DNA of 64,000 nucleotides, taken from assembly GCA_900315735.1 (NCBI GenBank), contig ONAD01000005.1, positions 56,194-120,193 of the forward strand. The letters run 5' to 3'. The first letter of the stretch is position 1, and each line of letters begins with the position of its first letter. The position numbers and the translations under genes were made by a program. Below, in pieces: positions 1-7,817 of this stretch. The notes under the pieces are model-generated. The model did not search any database. It saw only the letters and a list, made by a program, of their open reading frames with translations, and was not told where the DNA came from. The DNA comes from an uncultured Lachnospiraceae bacterium (GTDB taxonomy: Bacteria > Bacillota > Clostridia > Lachnospirales > Lachnospiraceae).

Positions 1-1
1 G

Positions 2-226
2 TATAAAAAGGAAATAGATTTTGTTGCAATTAAACGTAGCGAAAAAATTTATATTCAGGTATCTGATAACATAAGTGATGATAAGACTTTTGAAAGAGAG
101 GTATCACCACTGCTGCAGATTAAAGATGCATACCCTAAGTATGTTATTGCCAGAACGAGACATGATGCGTATCAATATGAGGGAATCAAGATAGTCGATA
201 TTGCGGATTGGTTATTGGATAAATGA
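2..226 (+). CDS. C-terminal end of ATP-binding protein, DUF4143-type (partial)
   Basis: An open frame enters from the left edge and stops with TGA at 224-226, leaving 74 residues. The tail reads like the last part of the predicted AAA ATPases with a C-terminal DUF4143 nuclease-fold domain: a KEIDFVA stretch, a YIQVS strand, EREVSPLL, and a KYVIAR...[12 protein letters not shown] ending. In this family the KEIDFV segment belongs to the restriction-endonuclease-like fold. The assignment comes from recognition of this ending alone, because the P-loop ATPase part lies outside the window. The gene is not obviously coupled to spoVT, since a palindrome and a leader follow it. Confidence 0.6.
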   Translation, partial: YKKEIDFVAIKRSEKIYIQVSDNISDDKTFEREVSPLLQIKDAYPKYVIARTRHDAYQYEGIKIVDIADWLLDK

Positions 227-229
227 ACT

Positions 230-266
230 ATTAGCCAAAAATGAAAAAAGATTGATTTTGGCTAAT
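230..266. repeat. Inverted repeat after the ATPase gene (possible weak terminator)
   Basis: ATTAGCCAAAA at 230-240 is exactly repeated in inverted form as TTTTGGCTAAT at 256-266, with a 15-base loop. It starts four bases after the stop codon of the partial gene. No T-tract follows on the + strand, so termination would be weak or would need the U-rich part of the stem. Confidence 0.45.
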
Positions 267-312
267 AAAAACACCAGTGATTTAAAAATGTAAATACGAG
301 GAAGGCTTGCAT

Positions 313-383
313 AATTCCTCCTGTTTTCCACATACTACCCATACAGCACAAAAATGGAAAGTATGTAGGAAACAGGAGGAATT
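313..383 (+). promoter_or_regulatory. Leader hairpin sequestering the spoVT ribosome binding site
   Basis: A left arm at 313-335 (begins AATTCCTCCTGTTTT) is complementary over about 23 bases to a right arm at 361-383 (ends AACAGGAGGAATT), with only a small mismatch in the middle and a 25-base loop. The right arm contains the AGGAGG Shine-Dalgarno (374-379) of spoVT, whose ATG is at 388. Folded RNA would block ribosome access. The same palindrome could alternatively be an AbrB-type DNA operator for autoregulation. Confidence 0.7.
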
Positions 384-387
384 TTTA

Positions 388-936
388 ATGAAAGCAACAG
401 GAATTGTACGTAGAATAGATGATTTGGGGAGAGTTGTAGTGCCAAAGGAAATCCGCAGGACACTGCGAATCCGGGAAGGTGACCCACTGGAAATTTTTAC
501 AGACCGGGAAGGTGAAATCATTCTTAAGAAATATTCACCCATTGGAGAACTGAGCCAGTTTGCCGGACAGTATGCGGAGAGCCTGGCACAGAGCACCGGG
601 CATCTGGTATGTATTACCGACAGGGACCATGTGATTGCGGCTGCAGGAAACGGAAAGAAGGAATTCGAAGGAAAGCCAATCAGCAGGCAGTTAGAGGAAC
701 TGATTGAAGACCGGAAAAATATTCTTGCACAGCAGGGAGACAGCAAATTTGTACGAATTACCTTAGATGATACCGGGAACTATCATGACCAGGCAATCAG
801 CACGATTATCTGTGAGGGAGATGCCATCGGAGCAGTCATTTTATATGAGAAAAATGATGCTGCAAAAATGGGAGAAACCGAAAGCAAGCTTGCTATTACA
901 GCAGCCGGATTTTTAGGAAGACAAATGGAACAGTAG
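388..936 (+). CDS. spoVT: Stage V sporulation protein T (AbrB-family regulator)
   Basis: The 182-residue product begins MKATGIVRRIDDLGRVVVPK, the classic AbrB/SpoVT swapped-hairpin DNA-binding domain (about 1-50), followed by a GAF-like C-terminal domain ending in AAGFLGRQMEQ, as in Bacillus SpoVT (about 178 aa). SpoVT is a sigma-G-dependent regulator of late forespore genes. The start at 388 is chosen because it has a strong AGGAGG site and matches family N-termini; an in-frame ATG at 307 would add 27 unrelated residues and lie in the leader. The gene stands alone with its own structured leader. In Bacillus it follows mfd, which in this window lies about 41 kb away. Confidence 0.93.
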   Translation: MKATGIVRRIDDLGRVVVPKEIRRTLRIREGDPLEIFTDREGEIILKKYSPIGELSQFAGQYAESLAQSTGHLVCITDRDHVIAAAGNGKKEFEGKPISRQLEELIEDRKNILAQQGDSKFVRITLDDTGNYHDQAISTIICEGDAIGAVILYEKNDAAKMGETESKLAITAAGFLGRQMEQ

Positions 937-988
937 CCTTGTATCTTTTTATGGAACAGTGTAAAATAGAGCAATATGGAGGAATCCC

Positions 989-3169
989 ATGTCCCATAAA
1001 GAGAAGAAAAAAAGGAAAAAGAAATACCGTGGATTCTGGCTTTTTGTAAAGCTGCAGATAGTTCTGGTGCTTCTTGTAATCGGCGGGCTGGCGTATTACT
1101 ATTTTGGTGGATATGCCAGTCAGGTCAGTGCCATGCATGAAGAGGCAGTCCGGTTTGTAAAAGAGTCGACGAAAGACACTTTTCGGGCGGAGCAGACCAG
1201 TCAGGTATATGATGTGAATGGTACGAGAATCATGTCACTTCGTGGCACCAAGGATGTAAGCTATCTGACCAGTGATGAGATACCGGAAGAAGTCAAAGAA
1301 GCCATGGTCAGTATTGAAGATAAAAAATTTTACAGTCATGGCGGAATCGATTTTAAGGCAATTATCCGTGCAGTCTGGGCGATGGTGCGTAATGGAGAAG
1401 TAACCCAGGGCGGAAGTACCATTACGCAGCAGCTGGCAAGAACCATTTTCTTAAATAATGACAGAACGTGGCAACGAAAAATGGAAGAAATCTTCATAGC
1501 CACAGAGCTGGAAAAGAAATATACCAAGGATGAAATCTTAGAGTTTTATCTCAACAATATTTATTTTGGAAATGGATATTATGGTATTCAGGCGGCGAGC
1601 CGGGGATATTTTGACACGGACGTTTCATTTTTGTCATTGTCCCAGATTGCATATCTGTGTGCGATACCGAATAATCCGACGATGTATAATCCTTATAAGA
1701 ACCCGGATAATACATTAGGAAGACGTGACCGCATTTTGAAAAATATGTATGAGGATGGCAAAATCAGCCGCAAGGAATATAAGGATGCCAAGCAGGAAAC
1801 GATTGTGCTGAGCACCGCCGAGCCGGCAAAGCGTTATGATGCGGTAGAAACCTATGCCTGCTATTGTGCAACACGGGCATTGATGCAGCAGCAGGGCTTT
1901 GAATTCCGGACAGAGTTTTCTTCAGAAGAGGATAGAAAAGCCTATGAAGACCTGTATCAGGAGCAGTATAAAACCTGTGAACAGTCTCTTTACACCGGCG
2001 GATATAGAATCTATACGTCCATTGATTTAAGCATGGAAGAGCAGCTTCAGAATGCGGTGGATGAAAAACTGCAGGACTTTACCGATGTCAATGAAGAAGG
2101 CATTTATACATTACAGAGTGCAGCAGTATGCATTGACAATGAGACCGGTTTTGTAAAGGCAATCGTAGGCGGCAGAAGTCAGGAATATGATGGTCATATG
2201 TTAAACCGTGCCTACCAGAGTTACCGGCAGCCGGGCAGTGCCATCAAACCATTGATTGTATACACGCCGGCACTGGAGCGGGGCTATACCCCGGATACCA
2301 TAGTGGAAGATGCGCCGATTGAGGATGGACCGGAAAATGCCAGTGGCAGGTATCTTGGCAGTGTAACCTTGCGTTATGCGGTAGAAAATTCCATTAATAC
2401 AGTGGCGTGGAATCTTTTAGAAGAGATGACTCCCGCTACAGGAATTTCCTATTTGAAGGAGATGAATTTCGCAAAGCTGTCCTCAGAGGATGAAAGACCG
2501 GCGGCATCACTGGGTGGATTTACCAATGGAGTCTCTCCGGTAGAAATGGCAGCGGCTTATGCCACCATAGAAAATGATGGAAAATACCGGGAACCTACCT
2601 GCATTGTAGAGATACAGGATGCAGACGGAAACGCTATCTATCAGAAGATTGTGGATGAAAAGCAGGTTTATAAGACCAATGCAGCCCGCTGGATGACAAA
2701 TATGTTAGAGGGCGTTCTGACACAGGGAACAGCGAAGGGACTGGCATTATCTGAGACCGCCAGCGCAGCAAAAACAGGAACCACCAATTCCAATAAAGAT
2801 GGCTGGTTTGTAGGTTATACAAAATATTACACCACCAGCGTCTGGGTTGGTTATGATATTCCGGCAGAACTTCCGGGACTGACAGGAGCCAGTTATCCGG
2901 GAGAAATCTGGTATGATTATATGGAAAATTTACATAAAGAATTACCGTATGCAGATTTTGTGGCACCTCTTGGCACAGGTAATGATGCGGAGAGTGGCAC
3001 AGATGTGACAGAGGATGATACAGCAGAGAATGATACCACGGGAGATAACGCAGCGGAGAATGATGCCGTAGAGAATGATGCCATAGGAGACAGCACAGCA
3101 GAGAACGACACCGTAGAAAACAATACTACAGGAGACAATACAGCTCCGGCAGAGGAAGAAAGGCGATAA
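989..3169 (+). CDS. Class A penicillin-binding protein (PBP1A-type glycosyltransferase/transpeptidase)
   Basis: This 726-residue bifunctional murein synthase has a Lys-rich cytoplasmic start, one membrane anchor (about 21-40), a GT51 domain with the catalytic Glu110 in EDKKFYSHGG and the GGSTITQQLAR motif, then a transpeptidase domain with SAIK (near 417), SIN and KTGTT (near 594). It polymerises and cross-links lipid II outside the membrane. GGAGG lies just upstream of the ATG. The last roughly 65 residues form an acidic, Asn/Asp/Thr/Glu-rich tail of imperfect TAENDT-like repeats, probably an extended wall-spanning tail. The next gene starts 1 base after the stop, so the two are probably co-transcribed. 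Confidence 0.93.
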   Translation: MSHKEKKKRKKKYRGFWLFVKLQIVLVLLVIGGLAYYYFGGYASQVSAMHEEAVRFVKESTKDTFRAEQTSQVYDVNGTRIMSLRGTKDVSYLTSDEIPEEVKEAMVSIEDKKFYSHGGIDFKAIIRAVWAMVRNGEVTQGGSTITQQLARTIFLNNDRTWQRKMEEIFIATELEKKYTKDEILEFYLNNIYFGNGYYGIQAASRGYFDTDVSFLSLSQIAYLCAIPNNPTMYNPYKNPDNTLGRRDRILKNMYEDGKISRKEYKDAKQETIVLSTAEPAKRYDAVETYACYCATRALMQQQGFEFRTEFSSEEDRKAYEDLYQEQYKTCEQSLYTGGYRIYTSIDLSMEEQLQNAVDEKLQDFTDVNEEGIYTLQSAAVCIDNETGFVKAIVGGRSQEYDGHMLNRAYQSYRQPGSAIKPLIVYTPALERGYTPDTIVEDAPIEDGPENASGRYLGSVTLRYAVENSINTVAWNLLEEMTPATGISYLKEMNFAKLSSEDERPAASLGGFTNGVSPVEMAAAYATIENDGKYREPTCIVEIQDADGNAIYQKIVDEKQVYKTNAARWMTNMLEGVLTQGTAKGLALSETASAAKTGTTNSNKDGWFVGYTKYYTTSVWVGYDIPAELPGLTGASYPGEIWYDYMENLHKELPYADFVAPLGTGNDAESGTDVTEDDTAENDTTGDNAAENDAVENDAIGDSTAENDTVENNTTGDNTAPAEEERR

Positions 3170-3170
3170 C

Positions 3171-3830
3171 ATGGAAAAGAAAGCAGATTTAAAGACAATG
3201 ACCTGGAAACAGAGAATCGGATTTGTCTGGGACTATTACCGGTTTGTAATACTGGCGGTAGTGGCAGTGATTATTTTAATTGGTGTGACGGTGCATCACT
3301 ATATGACCACAAAAGAAGACGTTTCCCAGATTGTGCTGGTAAATGCCAAGAGTATGCCGGCGGATGAAGAACCGGATTTTTCGGAATTTATGGAACGATA
3401 CGGATATGATACAGCAACCCAGGAGGTCGTTGTAAATGATGCATATTATGTGGATTTAACCAGTACAGATACCAGCAATCTCTATTCCTATCAGTCCCTG
3501 CAGACAGTGATTGCAGGCGGTGGAGTAGATGTCCTGGGTGCAGATGAAATGGTCTTTGAAAATCTTGCCCAGTCCGGTGCTATAGCAGATTTGACACAGT
3601 ATTTTTCCAAAGACGAGCTGGAACAGTTAAAGGATTACATCTTCTATGTAGAGGATAAGGACACCGGAGATACTTTTGCGGCAGGCATCCGTCTGGGAGC
3701 CGGAAGCTGGCCGGTTGAGAACGGTTATTATGAAAAGGAATGTATCTTTGGCATAGCTCTTGGCTCCGAGCATAAAGAAGCAGCAGAGCAGATGTTCCGT
3801 TATTTGCTGGAAAAATCCAATTTAGACTAA
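3171..3830 (+). CDS. Membrane-anchored extracytoplasmic protein of unknown function
   Basis: The 219-residue protein has a short cytoplasmic N-terminus with MTWKQRIGFVWDYYRF, one transmembrane helix (about 25-45) and an extracytoplasmic domain of about 170 residues. The N-terminal pattern is familiar from uncharacterised Lachnospiraceae proteins encoded next to wall genes. The extracellular part has a VDVLGADEMVFENLAQSGAIADL segment faintly like extracellular solute-binding proteins, but it is too short for one. Its ATG follows the PBP stop by one base, suggesting translational coupling and a role at the envelope. No catalytic motif is visible. Confidence 0.6.
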   Translation: MEKKADLKTMTWKQRIGFVWDYYRFVILAVVAVIILIGVTVHHYMTTKEDVSQIVLVNAKSMPADEEPDFSEFMERYGYDTATQEVVVNDAYYVDLTSTDTSNLYSYQSLQTVIAGGGVDVLGADEMVFENLAQSGAIADLTQYFSKDELEQLKDYIFYVEDKDTGDTFAAGIRLGAGSWPVENGYYEKECIFGIALGSEHKEAAEQMFRYLLEKSNLD

Positions 3831-3836
3831 AGAAAG

Positions 3837-3903
3837 CGCAAGATATAGACGATATAAAAATAAGAAATGGCACATTGTGTATATCTTGCGGAAAAATCTT
3901 GCG
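3837..3903. promoter_or_regulatory. Inverted and direct ATCTTGCG boxes before the sortase promoter
   Basis: CGCAAGATATA (3837-3847) is inverted as TATATCTTGCG (3880-3890), and a further direct ATCTTGCG copy (3896-3903) overlaps the -35 hexamer of the sortase promoter. The arrangement of three half-sites upstream of and over a promoter looks like a regulator binding region; the regulator is unknown. Confidence 0.4.
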
Positions 3904-3927
3904 AAAGATGACAAAATGACCTATAAT
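3899..3927 (+). promoter_or_regulatory. Sigma-A-type promoter for the sortase operon
   Basis: TTGCGA (3899-3904), a 17-base spacer and a perfect TATAAT (3922-3927) lie 47 bases upstream of the sortase ATG. Confidence 0.65.
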
Positions 3928-3973
3928 AAAACTACCTGGACCATGAGAAGATAAGGCAGATGAATCATAAATT

Positions 3974-5089
3974 ATGGATGAAAAGATTTATAAAATAGGC
4001 GATTATGAATTCGAAACCTTAAGGGAATACAGGCAGGCGCAGGAAGATTTAAAGAAAATCAAGTATATTACCGACGAACTGGATATTTATGATCCGGAAG
4101 TAGCAATCCGGTTATATACCATGATGCGCTCGAAGAAAATCCGTTTTAAAAGCGAAATCGGAAAATCGTTCTTCTGGTGCATTTCAGATATTGTTGCGGA
4201 TAGTTCGCAGAACATGATAGAAGAAAAGATTGCCAAGGAAGAAGCGGAAGCAGAAGCAAAGCTGCCATTTCATTTTACCTGGCAGAAGGTAGTCGGCATC
4301 GTATGTATTATTGTGGCGATAGCCTGCATCGGATATTATGCGATTTCGGAATATGCGGATTATAAAGCTGCTAACAGGCTTAAGGATTTACAGAATAAGA
4401 AACAGAATAATGTAGTAGAGCATCTTGTGACAGGAACGGAGCAGATGAATCCGGAAATCACAGAAGATGCAACCGAAACAGGAGAGACAACAGAGCAGCC
4501 GTTGATTATGTTAGAGGATTATGTTTCCCTGTATGCGGAGAACCCGGAATTAGTCGGCTGGTTACATATTCCGGATACGGATATTGATTATCCGGTCATG
4601 CAGTCTTCACAGGAAGAACCGGATTATTATCTGAAGCATGATTTTGATAAAAATGACGACTTGAATGGCACACTTTTTATCGATGCCAGAAATGATTACA
4701 TAAACAGAGATACCAACATCATCATTTACGGACATAATATGAAAAGCGGAATGATGTTTGGTGAATTAAAGAAATATCTGGACGAAGATTTTTACAATGC
4801 CCATAAGACGATAGAGTTTAATACGCTTTATGAAAGAGGCGTCTATGAGATTATTGAAGTGGGATTATCGGAGGTTCAGTATCAGGATGAAAATGTATTC
4901 CGGTATTATAATTTTCTGAATGCAGATTCTGAAGAAGAATATCAGGAATATTTAAATAATGTGGCACAGCTTTCCGTATATGGCACAGAGATAGACAGTA
5001 CATATGGAGACCAGCTGCTGACTCTTTCTACCTGCAATAATTACACGCAGGACGGAAGAATGTTTATACTGGCAAAGCGTGTGCAGTAG
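3974..5089 (+). CDS. srtB: Class B sortase
   Basis: The 371-residue protein has an unusually long cytoplasmic N-terminus (about 100 residues, charged, Glu/Ala/Lys rich), one transmembrane helix (about 107-126), a linker, and a C-terminal sortase fold. The catalytic residues are all present: His in IIYGHNM, Cys in TLSTC and Arg in the closing RMFILAKR. The TLSTC...GRMFILAKR pattern and the NPELVGWLHIPDTDIDYPVMQ segment are those of class B enzymes. It attaches proteins to peptidoglycan after cleaving a C-terminal sorting motif. The next gene encodes a protein with such a motif (TPKTG), so the two probably form an enzyme-substrate pair. Class B sortases of clostridia such as C. difficile are known to favour S/PPXTG-like motifs. 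Confidence 0.9.
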   Translation: MDEKIYKIGDYEFETLREYRQAQEDLKKIKYITDELDIYDPEVAIRLYTMMRSKKIRFKSEIGKSFFWCISDIVADSSQNMIEEKIAKEEAEAEAKLPFHFTWQKVVGIVCIIVAIACIGYYAISEYADYKAANRLKDLQNKKQNNVVEHLVTGTEQMNPEITEDATETGETTEQPLIMLEDYVSLYAENPELVGWLHIPDTDIDYPVMQSSQEEPDYYLKHDFDKNDDLNGTLFIDARNDYINRDTNIIIYGHNMKSGMMFGELKKYLDEDFYNAHKTIEFNTLYERGVYEIIEVGLSEVQYQDENVFRYYNFLNADSEEEYQEYLNNVAQLSVYGTEIDSTYGDQLLTLSTCNNYTQDGRMFILAKRVQ

Positions 5090-5136
5090 ATAAGAAGTAT
5101 AATGTATCAAGCAGATAAAGCTAGGAGAGATGAGAG

Positions 5137-6393
5137 ATGCAGATATTGAAAAAAGGATTTTCTATTTTTGCAGCAGTATGTTTGCTGCTGGCAGTGATGC
5201 CGGGACAGACCGTCCGGGCAGACGAGACAACAGATGAAAATGGATTTACAGTAGATGACAATGGAACGCTGGTTGCCTATAGCGGACCTGGCGGAGCGAT
5301 TACGATTCCGGAGTCTGTATCTACAATTGCAAGCGGTGTATTTGCATCCAACACATCCATTACCAGCGTGACAATTCCATCTTATGTAACAGGAATGGGA
5401 ACTGCAGTTTTTTATAACTGTACAAGCCTTGGCTCGGTCAGCATAGAAGGAGATATCGGTTCTATTCCGGCAGAGACATTTTATAACTGTACAAGCCTTA
5501 CCAGTGTATCAATCGGAACTTCAATTTCATCCATTGGTTCCCAGGCATTTGCAGAGTGTAGTTCATTATCCCAGTTTACAATTCCGGAATCCGTAGGAAG
5601 TATCGGAGACAAAGCATTTTATGATTGTACCTCTTTAACAGGAATTACAATTCCGGCTGGTGTTTCCAGTATTGGAAGCAACGTATTTACCGGCTGCAGC
5701 AGACTGGCTTCCATCAGTGTTGCATCAGGAAATGGTACATATGCATCCAGCGACGGATGTCTTTATAATAAAGCACTGACCAAATTAATCCGTTGTCCGG
5801 AAGGAAAATCCAGTGTGACAATTGCAGCCAGTACCGTAACCATCGGAACAGGAGCTTTTGCAAACTGCAAGTCCATTACTTCACTGACTGTTCCGGATTC
5901 TGTTAATACCATTGAAACAAATGCGTTCAGTGGCAGCGGCATCAGCACAATTTTAATTCCTGCAAGTGTAACTGCAATCGGAAGCCAGAGCAGCTGGAGT
6001 CCATCCACAATTTCCGGTTATTCAGGAACGCAGGCACAGGTATATGCAACAGGAAATGGAATCAGCTTCCAGAGCCTTGGCGGAGAGAATCCACAGCCGA
6101 CTCCGGATAATGGAAATAATTCCAATACCAATGGTTCAACAGATACATCTAATAACAACAGTGGAAGTGGTTCAGCTACTACAGTAACAGGTGGTGGTAC
6201 AGCAGTAACCGGTGGCAATGTGATTGGTGCAACCAAGAACAGCAATTCCGGTAAAACCGTAACCTCTGGCAACCATGAGAAAGACAGCACACCAAAGACA
6301 GGTGATGGTATCAATCCGGTATTCTTCTTATGTATTGGAGTATTATTAGTAGGTGTTTACTTTGTAGTATCAAACCGTAAGAAAACTGCATAA
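5137..6393 (+). CDS. BspA-like leucine-rich-repeat wall protein with TPKTG sorting signal
   Basis: This 418-residue secreted protein has a signal peptide (about 1-28, ending near VRADE) and roughly eight BspA/LRR_5 repeats of about 23 residues (pattern L..I.IP.SV..IG..AF..C) between about 45 and 290. A Ser/Asn/Gly/Thr-rich linker follows, then a C-terminal sorting signal: TPKTGDG, a hydrophobic helix and the tail NRKKTA. LRR_5 proteins are surface proteins often implicated in adhesion. AGGAG precedes the ATG. The gene lies 47 bases after srtB and ends in a strong terminator, so the pair is one transcription unit. Confidence 0.88.
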   Translation: MQILKKGFSIFAAVCLLLAVMPGQTVRADETTDENGFTVDDNGTLVAYSGPGGAITIPESVSTIASGVFASNTSITSVTIPSYVTGMGTAVFYNCTSLGSVSIEGDIGSIPAETFYNCTSLTSVSIGTSISSIGSQAFAECSSLSQFTIPESVGSIGDKAFYDCTSLTGITIPAGVSSIGSNVFTGCSRLASISVASGNGTYASSDGCLYNKALTKLIRCPEGKSSVTIAASTVTIGTGAFANCKSITSLTVPDSVNTIETNAFSGSGISTILIPASVTAIGSQSSWSPSTISGYSGTQAQVYATGNGISFQSLGGENPQPTPDNGNNSNTNGSTDTSNNNSGSGSATTVTGGGTAVTGGNVIGATKNSNSGKTVTSGNHEKDSTPKTGDGINPVFFLCIGVLLVGVYFVVSNRKKTA

Positions 6394-6425
6394 GCGATAG
6401 AAAAATAAAAGAAGTAATAAGCATA

Positions 6426-6468
6426 AGACAGTGAAAGAACAGAAATGTTCCGACACTGTCTTTTTTTT
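6426..6468 (+). terminator. Intrinsic terminator after the wall protein
   Basis: The stem AGACAGTG/CACTGTCT, extended inside by GAAC/GTTC, is followed by eight T residues. Confidence 0.88.
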
Positions 6469-6520
6469 ACGCGGGTAGCGAAAAAAATCTGAGAGAAAAG
6501 AAAAAGTCAGATTTGCCTGA
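6469..6520 (+). repeat. Terminator-adjacent dispersed repeat, copy 1
   Basis: ACGCGGGTAGCGAAAAAAAT directly follows the terminator T-tract, then an AAATCTGA...TCAGATTT hairpin (6485-6514) and GCCTGAGCA. Close relatives occur after terminators at 28776 and 52398 in this window. Confidence 0.5.
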
Positions 6521-6535
6521 GCAATAAAAATATAG

Positions 6536-6564
6536 TTGACAACAGAATCACTTATGTATATACT
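6536..6564 (+). promoter_or_regulatory. Promoter of the fatty acid synthesis operon
   Basis: A consensus TTGACA (6536-6541), a 17-base spacer and TATACT (6559-6564). The start of transcription would fall near 6571, inside the FabT operator. Confidence 0.85.
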
Positions 6565-6615
6565 TTGATTTGCAAATAATTTGATAATCAAAATATTTGC
6601 AAATCAAAGTATATA
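6557..6615. promoter_or_regulatory. FabT operator: central box inside a perfect 21-bp inverted repeat
   Basis: The centre, AATTTGATAATCAAAAT (6578-6594), matches the FabT box known from streptococci (ANTTTGATTATCAAATT, read on either strand). It is flanked by perfectly inverted 21-base arms (6557-6577 and 6595-6615), each carrying a weaker box-like CTTTGATTTGCAAAT. The whole region covers the -10 hexamer and start site, which fits repression by the FabT-like protein encoded at the end of the operon. FabT is known to bind with long-chain acyl-ACP as co-repressor. Confidence 0.82.
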
Positions 6616-6646
6616 GCAAAAAAAGACAAAAAAGGAGAACAAAATA

Positions 6647-6877
6647 ATGTTAGAGAAATTAGCAGAATTAATCCAAGAGCAGTTAAACTATGATGGAGAG
6701 GTAACAGCAGAATCCAATTTCAAAGATGATTTAGGAGCAGATTCCCTGGATTTATTTGAACTGGTTATGAGCATGGAAGAGGAATTCGGTGTAGAGATTC
6801 CATCAGAAGACTTAGAGAAAATCGCAACTGTAGGAGATGTTATTGACTACTTAAAAGCAAAGGGCGTTGAGGAATAG
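6647..6877 (+). CDS. acpP: Acyl carrier protein
   Basis: The 76-residue acidic protein carries the phosphopantetheine attachment site DSLD (Ser33) and the typical four-helix ACP pattern. It carries the growing acyl chain through all following enzymes of the operon. AAGGAG lies at a good distance from the ATG. It is the first gene of the operon, immediately behind the FabT-controlled promoter, and the fabK start is 3 bases after its stop. In streptococci, FabT regulation likewise acts just upstream of the fabH-acp segment and spares less of fabK and downstream genes. Confidence 0.95.
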   Translation: MLEKLAELIQEQLNYDGEVTAESNFKDDLGADSLDLFELVMSMEEEFGVEIPSEDLEKIATVGDVIDYLKAKGVEE

Positions 6878-6880
6878 AAT

Positions 6881-7807
6881 ATGAAAACAAGAATCACAGA
6901 ACTGTTAGGAATAGAAGAGCCTGTTATCCAGGGCGGAATGGCATGGGTTGCAGAATATCATCTGGCTGCTGCAGTATCTGAAGCAGGTGGACTTGGTATT
7001 ATCGGTGCAGCCAGTGCTCCTCCTGAAGTGGTTCGGGAGCAGATTCGCAAGGTGAAGGAACGCACCAGTAAACCATTTGGTGTCAATGTCATGTTGATGA
7101 ATCCAAATGCACCGGAAGTGGCAAAGGTGGTAGTAGAGGAGCAGGTTCCGGTTGTTACAACAGGAGCTGGAAATCCAGCCAAATTCATGAGTCTCTGGAA
7201 AGAAGCGGGAGTCAAAGTAATTCCGGTAGTAGCAAGTGTTGCCATGGCAAAGCTTATGGTCCGCGGTGGCGCAGATGCTGTTGTGGCAGAGGGAATGGAA
7301 TCCGGTGGTCATATCGGTTCCACGACAACCATGGCATTGGTACCTCAGGTGGCAGATGCCATTGATGCACCAGTGATTGCAGCCGGAGGAATTGCAGATG
7401 GAAGGGGAATGGCTGCAGCCTTTATGTTAGGCGCAGAAGCAGTTCAGATGGGAACAAGATTTGTGGCAGCCAAAGAATCTATCGTACATGCAAACTACAA
7501 AGAGAAACTGATAAAATCCAAAGACATTGATTCTGAAATAACAGGATCCAGTACCGGACATCCAATCCGTGTCATCCGTAATAAGATGAGCCGTGAGTAT
7601 CTGAAGATGGAAAAAGAAGGCGCAACATTAGAAGAGTTAGAACAGCTTACCCTTGGTTCCCTTCGCAAAGCGGTGATGGACGGCGATGTGGTAAATGGAA
7701 GCCTGATGGCAGGTCAGATTGCCGGAATGATACAGGATGAATTGTCCTGTAAGGAAATTATTACTTCTATCGTATCAGAAGCAGAACATCTGATGAATCG
7801 GAAATAA
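6881..7807 (+). CDS. fabK: Enoyl-ACP reductase II (FMN-dependent)
   Basis: The 308-residue TIM-barrel flavoprotein of the nitronate monooxygenase/FabK family reduces trans-2-enoyl-ACP with NAD(P)H. Visible motifs are PVIQGGMAWVAEYHLA at the N-terminus, GAGNPAKF, the VAEGMESGGHIG phosphate-binding segment and IAAGGIADGRGMAAAFMLGA. It is the only enoyl reductase in the operon (no fabI or fabL), which predicts natural insensitivity to triclosan-type FabI inhibitors. It is tightly packed between acpP and fabD, with AAATAAGGAGAAG linking it to the latter. Confidence 0.95.
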   Translation: MKTRITELLGIEEPVIQGGMAWVAEYHLAAAVSEAGGLGIIGAASAPPEVVREQIRKVKERTSKPFGVNVMLMNPNAPEVAKVVVEEQVPVVTTGAGNPAKFMSLWKEAGVKVIPVVASVAMAKLMVRGGADAVVAEGMESGGHIGSTTTMALVPQVADAIDAPVIAAGGIADGRGMAAAFMLGAEAVQMGTRFVAAKESIVHANYKEKLIKSKDIDSEITGSSTGHPIRVIRNKMSREYLKMEKEGATLEELEQLTLGSLRKAVMDGDVVNGSLMAGQIAGMIQDELSCKEIITSIVSEAEHLMNRK

Positions 7808-7817
7808 GGAGAAGAAA

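Noticed and set aside
2917..3198. Minus-strand ORFs opposite the PBP tail
   Set aside because: They are the antisense reading of the repetitive acidic tail, giving low-complexity Ser/Val/Cys peptides without start signals.
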